From Lawsonibacter sp. (GTDB lineage Bacteria; Bacillota; Clostridia; Oscillospirales; Oscillospiraceae), in the NCBI GenBank assembly GCA_022798855.1, contig JAAWNI010000075.1:1-9755 (forward strand): a stretch of 9,755 nucleotides of DNA, given 5' to 3'. Below the pieces are notes generated by a model. It saw only the letters and a program-made list of their open reading frames with translations, searched no databases and had not been told where the DNA came from. The translations under genes were made by a program, and so were the position numbers. Positions 4,621 to 9,755 of this stretch are shown piece after piece; positions within the stretch are counted from its first letter, which is position 1; each line of letters begins with the position of its first letter.

Positions 4621-4680
4621 GCGGCGTACCCAGCGGCCACGGCAAGCCGTGGCCCTACATGCGGCCCCAGGTACGCCGCG
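4621..4680. repeat. Nested perfect palindrome with TGTAG-family core
   Basis: Outer 10-bp arms GCGGCGTACC (4621-4630) and GGTACGCCGC (4670-4679) enclose the inner palindrome GGCCACGGC-AA-GCCGTGGCC (4635-4654), which on the minus strand is preceded by TGTAG (4658-4654). It is a member of the window-wide TGTAG stem-loop family set inside a second palindrome. Confidence 0.75.
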
Positions 4681-4720
4681 GACATTGCCCGCCCGGAAAA
4701 AAGCGGTGTATTGCCGGGAC

Positions 4721-4746
4721 GGGCGGATGATATCCGCCCCTACAAA
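4721..4746 (-). repeat. TGTAG-flanked palindrome at the murI 3' end
   Basis: GGGCGGAT-gat-ATCCGCCC (4721-4739) is followed by CCTACAAAA, which on the minus strand is TTTTGTAGG in front of the stem. The flank overlaps the murI stop codon, so the hairpin starts directly at the end of the gene and could act as a transcript-end structure. No T-run follows. Same geometry as 5631-5655. Confidence 0.8.
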
Positions 4747-5561
4747 ACCTCCATCGGCGGGTAAAACTCCACGCCGGCCACCCGCTCCAGGCCCACCTGT
4801 TTTGCCCGCAGGGCGTATTCCTCCGGGCCGCCGGTGGTGTAGATGGTCAGCGCGCCGGCCCCCGTCCTGGGATTGCCCAGGCCCTCCCGGTCCAGGTAGT
4901 TCTTCAGGGACCGCGCCATCTCCTCCGCCGGGTCGATCAGGGGCAGGCCGGGGTAGAGCTTCTGAATCGTGCCGGCCACCAGGGGGTAGTGGGTGCAGCC
5001 CAGAAGGCAGCAGTCCACCCGGTCCTCCAGGACCATGTGGTCCAGCTCCAATCGAAGGTTGGACTCAATTTCCGCCGCGCCCTCCCCTCTTCCCAGATTG
5101 TGCTCCACCAGCCGGGCCAGGTCGGGGCAGCCGCAGCTGAGCACTACCAGCTTTCTGGGGCTCTGGGCCAGAATTTTTTGGGGGTATATCCGGGAGTTGT
5201 GGGTAAACACGGTGGAGATGACCCCCACCTTATCCACCTCCAGCCCGGCCACCGCGCTGGCCCCCGCCTGGACGGCGTTGAACACGGGGCAGGACGCCAC
5301 CTCCTCCAGGCGGTCCATCACGCAGGAGATGGTGTTGCAGGCCACCAGAAGGGCCTTCACCCCCCGGTCCTCCATAAAGCGGAACATATACCGGGCCATG
5401 GCGGTGATAGCTTCCTCAGCGTGGTTGCCATATGGGATGTGGGCGCCGTCGCCGAAGTAGAGCAGGTCCTCGCCGGGCAGCAGCTTCTGCACCTGCCGGA
5501 CCACGCTGAACCCCCCGATGCCGGAATCTATGATTCCGACGGGGGCGGTTGAATGTGACAT
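4740..5561 (-). CDS. murI: Glutamate racemase
   Basis: Cofactor-independent cytosolic racemase converting L-glutamate to D-glutamate for peptidoglycan stem peptides. The 273-residue length fits the family. Motifs are GIIDSGIGGFSVVRQ (9-23), YFGDGAHIPYGN (35-46), the first catalytic cysteine in LLVACNTISC (Cys75, followed by Asn-Thr), VISTVFTHNS (114-123) and the second catalytic cysteine in CCLLGCTHYPLV (Cys189, followed by Thr-His). Both proton-transfer cysteines are present, so the enzyme should be active. ATG 5561 has GGAGG 6 nt upstream. It follows the walK-yycH-yycI genes in the same direction after 115 nt that hold a palindrome pair, placing D-glutamate supply beside the cell-wall stress system. 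Aspartate racemase is a less likely alternative. Confidence 0.95.
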   Translation of the reverse strand: MSHSTAPVGIIDSGIGGFSVVRQVQKLLPGEDLLYFGDGAHIPYGNHAEEAITAMARYMFRFMEDRGVKALLVACNTISCVMDRLEEVASCPVFNAVQAGASAVAGLEVDKVGVISTVFTHNSRIYPQKILAQSPRKLVVLSCGCPDLARLVEHNLGRGEGAAEIESNLRLELDHMVLEDRVDCCLLGCTHYPLVAGTIQKLYPGLPLIDPAEEMARSLKNYLDREGLGNPRTGAGALTIYTTGGPEEYALRAKQVGLERVAGVEFYPPMEVL

Positions 5562-5584
5562 GGGCTTCCTCCAAACACGCGGAT

Positions 5585-5655
5585 GTATGGGCGCGCATTG
5601 TGCGCCCGTTCCAACACAGACCGGAACCGCGGGCGCACGATGTGCGCCCCTACAA
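5585..5655. repeat. Inverted pair of TGTAG-family palindromes between yycI and murI
   Basis: The left half is TGTAT then GGGCGCGC-att-GTGCGCCC (5589-5607, one G-T pair). The right half on the minus strand is TGTAG then GGGCGCAC-atc-GTGCGCCC (5649-5631). The two halves face each other and are joined by CGTTCC...GGAACCG (5607-5629), so the 71-bp block can also form one large hairpin. It follows yycI by about 22 nt and may act as a bidirectional transcript-end or stability element, but it has no T-run. Its function is not known. Confidence 0.8.
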
Positions 5656-5676
5656 AATATGCCCCGCCCCGCCCGT

Positions 5677-6492
5677 TTAGGACACCCTCGCCACCCCGCC
5701 GGTGACGGTGTCCAGCTGGTAGGCCCCGGTGTCGGTGGTCACCCGCCACACCGGGGTCAGGGCGGTGGGGCCGGACAGGGAGACGGCGGTGACGTATCCC
5801 GGCTCGATGGCGTCGATGCGGTTGCACACATCGCCCAAGGCGCTCACGCCGTTGAGGAAGTGGATCAGGGCGGTGGCCACCGAGACAGTCCGGCGGCTGG
5901 AGTCCTCCAAAGGCCGGCCCACCAGAAGCCGCCCTGCGGAGATGGAGGCCAGCCCCTCCTCCTCCCAGGCCAGGGACACCTGCTGGGTGAACAGGGGCAT
6001 TTTCTGCCAGGTCTGACGGAAGACCGCCCCCTCCACGCCCACCTCCAGCACCACGCCGGAGAAGCCGATCCCCTCCATCAGCGCCAGGCAGCCCGCCCGC
6101 CGGTCCTCCCCCAGGGGGAAGGCGGCGGGGTCCAGCTGGGCGGAGAAAGCGCCGTCGCTGTGGAACTGGACCGACCCGTTTTCGTTATAGTAGCGGTACA
6201 CCTCGCCCCCCCGGGACTCGGCGGTGACGGAGCCCTGGAGCAGGGCGGCGGCCACCCGCTCCTCCCCCTCCATGTCCCGCTCCACGGCCTGGGGTTCCAG
6301 CTCCATCCTCTGGGGGATGATGGACTCGTCCACCTCCACCCCCCGGTTCCGGAGGAACTGGATGGCGCTCTCTCTGGCCTGGGCCTCCATGCGGCCCCCC
6401 TGGATGGCCTGCCCCCCCACCAGCAGCAGCAGGCACAGGTTGGTGGCCGCCAAGATGGCCAAAATAATATTTTTCAGCTTTGTCCAAGGCAT
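5677..6492 (-). CDS. yycI: YycI-like regulator of the WalK sensor kinase
   Basis: Predicted 271-residue membrane-anchored extracytoplasmic protein. It has a short cytosolic MPWTKLKN, one transmembrane helix (about 9-27, IILAILAATNLCLLLLVGG), then an outer domain with a C-terminal half showing the repeated beta pattern of YycI/YycH proteins (for example GYVTAVSLSGPTALTPVWRVTTDTGAYQLD, 242 onward region). Known YycI partners with YycH to control WalK through membrane-helix contacts. Identification rests on gene order plus topology, since these proteins are poorly conserved. The ATG at 6490-6492 starts 4 nt after the yycH stop, with GGAGGG inside the end of yycH, indicating tight co-translation. 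No yycJ-type hydrolase follows; murI does. Confidence 0.8.
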   Translation of the reverse strand: MPWTKLKNIILAILAATNLCLLLLVGGQAIQGGRMEAQARESAIQFLRNRGVEVDESIIPQRMELEPQAVERDMEGEERVAAALLQGSVTAESRGGEVYRYYNENGSVQFHSDGAFSAQLDPAAFPLGEDRRAGCLALMEGIGFSGVVLEVGVEGAVFRQTWQKMPLFTQQVSLAWEEEGLASISAGRLLVGRPLEDSSRRTVSVATALIHFLNGVSALGDVCNRIDAIEPGYVTAVSLSGPTALTPVWRVTTDTGAYQLDTVTGGVARVS

Positions 6493-6496
6493 TGGG

Positions 6497-7834
6497 CTAT
6501 CCCTCCCCGTTTCCGGCGGCCGCCCACAGGGCGGACACGGTGTCGCCGCCGCTGTCGGCGTAGGCCAGCAGCAGCTCCTCCCCCTCCAGCCCCAGGGCCA
6601 GAAGGGCGGCCGCCCCCTGCCTGGGGGGCAGGACCAGGGAGGTGGACCCGCTGTTGGCGTAGCTGCGCAGGCAGAGGGAGAACTGGACGATCTGCCCCCG
6701 CTCCACCAGGAAGCGGGCGGCGCGGCCAGCCTCCAGAAGAACAGGGACCCCGTTCAAGCTGTAGCCGAAGTCGATCTCCCAGCCCTCCGGCCGCTCCGCC
6801 ACCGAGAGAAGGTAGAGCCGGGCTTCGCCGCAGCGGGGCCCCAGGGCGGACAGGGCGGTCTGGCGGCATGCCTCCACGGCGTCGAAGAGGGGGGAGCCCT
6901 CCCCCTGGCGCAGGACAGGGAAGAGCCCGCCGCCGCCCTTCCCCTCATACTGGTACTGGGCCACCCCCTGGGCGGACAGGCGGACGCTGTCGTCCCCGCT
7001 GCGGGCCACCTGCTCGTCGGTGGAGTAGAAGCTGGTGGAGTTGAGGGAAAAGCCCAGGTCCTGGACCAGGGACTGCAAGCTTCCCGGCCCGGCGTTCATG
7101 GGGTTGGACGCGGCATACACAGCCGGGGCGGGCGCTTCGGGCAGCAGGAGGGTGTCCGGGTCCAGGCCCTGATACAGCTCCGACTCAAAGGCGTAAAAGG
7201 CCCCGTTGTCCACCGCCCCGGACAGGGCCTCGGCCAGGGAGAAGGGGTCGGCCACCTGGTCCCGGCAGCGGTAATAGAGCCCGTCCCGCTCGTCCCGGTA
7301 GTACAGGTCCACCCCCTCCTCCCACAGGGTCAGGGCCAGGCGGCGGACGGTGGCGGTGAGCTTTGTCTCCCCGCCGGACAGCCAGCCCACCAGCACCGGC
7401 AGGGGTATCTCCCCCTGAAAGTCCATATACACCCCCAGGGAGGAGGTCAGCGCCCCCTCCCACTGGGCCCGGCTGATGGACTCCGGCGCACCGGAGCTGG
7501 ACAGGGCCTCCACCAGGGTGCCCGCCACCTTTTGGAACAGCTCCTGGCAGGCGGCCTGGTCGTAGCGCAGGCCCTGGCGCGCCCCCTCGGCCCCCTCGGG
7601 CAGGCGGTCGGAGCCGGGCAGGTTGACCACCATCGCCAGCGGCAGGGCGCCCTCCGCCCGGTTGACCCCCTGGGCCTGTCCGGCCGCCGCCCGGGGCCCC
7701 TCCTCCCGGAGCAGCCCCCGCAGGGGGTCCGCCAGGGGGGTCTGGGCCAGCAGCCACAGGGCGGAGCAGGTGAGCAGAAGGATGAGCCCGTCCTTCACCA
7801 GCTCCACCGCTGAAATCTTCCTCTTATTTTCCAT
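6497..7834 (-). CDS. yycH: YycH-like regulator of the WalK sensor kinase
   Basis: Predicted 445-residue protein with a cytosolic MENKRKISAVELVKDG, one transmembrane helix (about 16-31, LILLLTCSALWLLAQTP) and a large extracytoplasmic domain. This size and topology, and its position between walK and yycI, match YycH, which with YycI modulates WalK activity in Bacillus and relatives. The ATG at 7832-7834 is chosen over the in-frame TTG at 7849, because GAGGG lies 8 nt upstream. It overlaps the end of walK by 11 nt, showing translational coupling. A glycine-rich segment (YEGKGGGGLFP) and alanine-rich C-terminus reflect the high GC. Assignment depends strongly on synteny, as sequence conservation is weak in this family. 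Confidence 0.8.
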   Translation of the reverse strand: MENKRKISAVELVKDGLILLLTCSALWLLAQTPLADPLRGLLREEGPRAAAGQAQGVNRAEGALPLAMVVNLPGSDRLPEGAEGARQGLRYDQAACQELFQKVAGTLVEALSSSGAPESISRAQWEGALTSSLGVYMDFQGEIPLPVLVGWLSGGETKLTATVRRLALTLWEEGVDLYYRDERDGLYYRCRDQVADPFSLAEALSGAVDNGAFYAFESELYQGLDPDTLLLPEAPAPAVYAASNPMNAGPGSLQSLVQDLGFSLNSTSFYSTDEQVARSGDDSVRLSAQGVAQYQYEGKGGGGLFPVLRQGEGSPLFDAVEACRQTALSALGPRCGEARLYLLSVAERPEGWEIDFGYSLNGVPVLLEAGRAARFLVERGQIVQFSLCLRSYANSGSTSLVLPPRQGAAALLALGLEGEELLLAYADSGGDTVSALWAAAGNGEG

Positions 7835-9602
7835 CGCCCGGTCCCTCAATGTTCAGCTCCAGCCGGATGGCCAGGCCCGGCCCCTCCTTGTTCATCAGGG
7901 TGATCCGGCCCTGGTGGCGCTCCACGATCTCCTTGGCGATGGACAGCCCCAGGCCGGTGCCCCCGGACTGGCGGGAGCGGGCCTTGTCCACCCGGTAGAA
8001 CCGCTCGAAGATGCGGGGCCGGTCCTCCTCCGGGATGCCGATGCCGTTGTCGTCCACGATCATCCAGACCTTGTCCCGCCTGCGTCCGGCGTAGATGTCG
8101 ATCCGCCCCCCGTTGGGGGTGTATTTGATGGAGTTTGACACAATATTCATCATCACCTGGAGTATCCGCTCCCGGTCGGCCAAAATCTCGGGCAGTCCGG
8201 GCTCCAGCTCCAGGGTGAGGGTGTGGTCGTGCTTCTGGGCCTCCATATAGACGGCGTTGTAGATATCCCGCACCGCCCCGCCGAAGGGGAAGCGGGCCAG
8301 CTTCAGCGCCCCACGCTCGGAGTCGAACCGGGACAGGGTGAGAAGGTCCTGGACGATATGGGTCATCCGGTCGCTCTCGTTGAGGATGACCCCCAAAAAT
8401 TTCTTCTCCATATCCGGGGGCAGCTCCCCGGCGTTGTCGGTGAGCGTCTCGGCGTAGGAGCGGATGTTGGTCAAGGGCGTGCGCAGCTCGTGGGAGACGT
8501 TGGCCACAAACTCCCGGCGCATCTCCTCGTTTTTCCGCTGTTCGGTGACGTCGTGGAGGACGGCCAAGGCCCCCTCCCCCGCCCGGCCCCGGTTAAAGGG
8601 GGCCATGAGAAGCTGGAAAAAGCTGTCCCGGACCCGCAGCTCCTCCTCCAGGTGGTCCTCGGCGGCCAGCACCTGCTCCAGAGCGGCCCCGCCGCTGAAA
8701 AGGTCCTCATAGGTGGTGTCCGGCCCGATGGCCCGCCGGAGCATCCGGGCGGCGGCGGGGTTGGAGTGGATTACCTTCCCCGCGCGGGAGAAGGCCACCA
8801 CCCCGTCGGTCATGTGGAGGAAAAGGGTGTCCAGCTTGTTCCGCTCGTTCTCCACCTGGCGCAGGGTGTCCTGGAGCTGGCCGGCCATGTCGTTGAAGGT
8901 GTCGGTGAGCACGCCGATCTCGTCCTGGGACAGCACCTCGATTTTTCGGGAGAAGTCCCGCTCCGCCACCCGCATGGCCCCCTCGGTCAGCTTCTGGATG
9001 GGGGTCACCATGGTTTTGGACAGCAGGAAGGACAGCAGAACGGATATCCCCAGGCCGAAGACCAGGGCCTCGATGATCAGGACCAGCATCTTGTCGGTCA
9101 GGTCGTTGGAGGTGGCCTTGTTGTCCAGAATGTAGATGATATAGTCCTCGCCCCCCCGGCGGATGGGGATCGCCACGTCCATGTAGTCCAGGGTGAGGTT
9201 GCTCTTGTCCCCCGCCGTGTTCGTCTCCAGCCCGGTGGTCAGGGCGAAGGTGAGGTTTTCCGTGTACTCCAGCAGGGGCTCCTCCCCGTCCGGGGAGGAC
9301 AGGCAGGCGCCGCTGCCGTCCAGGATGTACAGCTTGCGGTTGCGGTTGTCCACCCCCAGCTCGCCGGCAAAGGCCTTCAGCACCTGGGACAGCTGCTCCG
9401 CCCCGTCCTCCTCCTCCCCGGCGGGGGTGGTCAGGTCGTGGTAGAGAAGGGGGTTTTCAAAGACCTCCTTCATCTGGCTGTAGAAGTCCTCCAGATAGAA
9501 GGCGGTCACAGAGTTGATCAAAAAGGCCCCCACCACCATCATCAGCGACAGAATCAGCAGCACCAGAATCATCACCAGCTTCATGTGTAAGCTGCGCAGC
9601 AT
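7824..9602 (-). CDS. walK: WalK-type sensor histidine kinase
   Basis: Predicted 592-residue membrane sensor kinase that phosphorylates a WalR response regulator and controls cell-wall metabolism genes. Domains in order: TM1 about 8-30, an extracytoplasmic sensor loop about 31-170, TM2 about 172-194, HAMP about 195-249, PAS about 255-355 (LHMTDGVVAFSRAGKVIHSN), HisKA with phosphoacceptor His371 in FVANVSHELRTPLTNIRSYA, and HATPase_c with N box NIVSNSIKYTPNG, G1 DDNGIGIP, F box FERFYRVDKARS and G2 GGTGLGLSIAK. All catalytic motifs are intact. ATG 9602 is chosen because AGGAGG lies 8 nt upstream; the reading frame stays open to the window edge but passes through a repeat and has no better start. 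walR is expected upstream but is not visible. Confidence 0.93.
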   Translation of the reverse strand: MLRSLHMKLVMILVLLILSLMMVVGAFLINSVTAFYLEDFYSQMKEVFENPLLYHDLTTPAGEEEDGAEQLSQVLKAFAGELGVDNRNRKLYILDGSGACLSSPDGEEPLLEYTENLTFALTTGLETNTAGDKSNLTLDYMDVAIPIRRGGEDYIIYILDNKATSNDLTDKMLVLIIEALVFGLGISVLLSFLLSKTMVTPIQKLTEGAMRVAERDFSRKIEVLSQDEIGVLTDTFNDMAGQLQDTLRQVENERNKLDTLFLHMTDGVVAFSRAGKVIHSNPAAARMLRRAIGPDTTYEDLFSGGAALEQVLAAEDHLEEELRVRDSFFQLLMAPFNRGRAGEGALAVLHDVTEQRKNEEMRREFVANVSHELRTPLTNIRSYAETLTDNAGELPPDMEKKFLGVILNESDRMTHIVQDLLTLSRFDSERGALKLARFPFGGAVRDIYNAVYMEAQKHDHTLTLELEPGLPEILADRERILQVMMNIVSNSIKYTPNGGRIDIYAGRRRDKVWMIVDDNGIGIPEEDRPRIFERFYRVDKARSRQSGGTGLGLSIAKEIVERHQGRITLMNKEGPGLAIRLELNIEGPGDGK

Positions 9603-9654
9603 ATTGGGGGCCTCCTCTCTTTTTCGTTCGCGCACCCGCATCCCATCGGGCCTG

Positions 9655-9683
9655 TCTATAGCAGGCTCCAAAATTGCTGACAA
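9655..9683 (-). promoter_or_regulatory. Putative sigma-A promoter of walK-yycH-yycI
   Basis: On the minus strand TTGTCA (9683-9678), a 17-nt spacer and TATAGA (9660-9655) form a good vegetative promoter, with TG one base ahead of the -10 (extended -10). Initiation near 9648 would give a leader of about 45 nt that includes the walK ribosome site. This would let walK-yycH-yycI be transcribed apart from any upstream walR. Confidence 0.6.
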
Positions 9684-9692
9684 AGGCGCTCC

Positions 9693-9755
9693 GTAGGGCG
9701 CGACGACCCGGCGCGCCGTTTGCGGCAGGACGGCGGGCCGAGGTCGTCCCGCCCT
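9693..9755 (+). repeat. GTAG-flanked large palindrome at the right edge
   Basis: After CGTAG comes GGCGCG (9697-9702) paired with CGCGCC (9712-9717). Wider arms 9695-9708 and 9742-9755 (AGGGCGCGACGACC with GGTCGTCCCGCCCT) match in 13 of 14 positions. The palindrome may continue past the window. It belongs with the TGTAG repeats at 3147, 4654, 4742 and 5649 and separates walK from whatever lies upstream. Confidence 0.7.

Noticed and set aside
4469..4645. N-terminal extension of the RNA methyltransferase to 4645
   Set aside because: The extra 59 residues are translated palindromic repeats (NTDTA-like runs). The ATG at 4468 gives the family N-terminus and has a ribosome site.
4721..4739. Classical Rho-independent terminator after murI
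   Set aside because: The stem is strong, but no T-run follows it on the minus strand, so it is listed as a repeat and only possibly acts at the transcript end.
9603..9683. Longer WalK starting at TTG 9683
   Set aside because: The extra residues are charged and unlike a kinase N-terminus, the frame passes the promoter, and ATG 9602 has an excellent AGGAGG at 8 nt directly before the first membrane helix.

Overview
The window looks like chromosome from a GC-rich, low-GC-type-lineage Firmicute, most likely a gut clostridium of the Oscillospiraceae (Flavonifractor / Pseudoflavonifractor / Intestinimonas-like). The reasons are a CIRCE-controlled groES-groEL operon, a WalK-YycH-YycI cell-wall signalling operon, strong GGAGG ribosome sites, GC-rich codon use, and many short palindromic repeats of the kind seen in that group. 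The genus is an inference; no rRNA or other marker is present.

Layout. All genes but one lie on the minus strand. 1-775: groEL (N-terminal 108 codons only) and groES, with a ~125-bp nested palindrome between them and a CIRCE operator upstream of groES. 884-2197: an AT-richer accessory island holding a ribbon-helix-helix protein, two paralogous XRE-type regulators (83% identical, 76 aa each), and one plus-strand small protein resembling the DUF6809 family. It is bounded on the groES side by a strong minus-strand terminator. 2167-3096: a diacylglycerol/lipid kinase-family protein converging on the DUF6809-like gene with a 31-nt overlap. 3353-4468: a THUMP-domain RNA methyltransferase. 4740-5561: glutamate racemase. 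5677-9602: yycI, yycH and walK, with a good sigma-A-type promoter directly upstream of walK. No stretch longer than 300 bases lacks a gene; the gaps at 3097-3352, 4469-4739 and 5562-5676 are filled mostly with palindromic repeats.

How the genes fit together. The right half is envelope-centred: WalK with its regulators YycH and YycI, MurI supplying D-glutamate for peptidoglycan, and a lipid kinase that may recycle diacylglycerol. GroES/GroEL are HrcA-regulated chaperones. The central island is a regulator cluster. It contains a textbook promoter with a 10-bp inverted repeat around its -10 that fires antisense to xre2, a repeat found just downstream of all three minus-strand regulator genes, and a mosaic xre1/xre2 pair whose 3' ends are nearly identical while their 5' halves are old and diverged.

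The most notable observations are the module structure of this XRE/RHH island and a dispersed family of covarying palindromes (TGTAG followed by a perfect stem and a ~3-nt loop) that occupies nearly every intergenic gap on the right side. I see no complete new defence or biosynthetic system.
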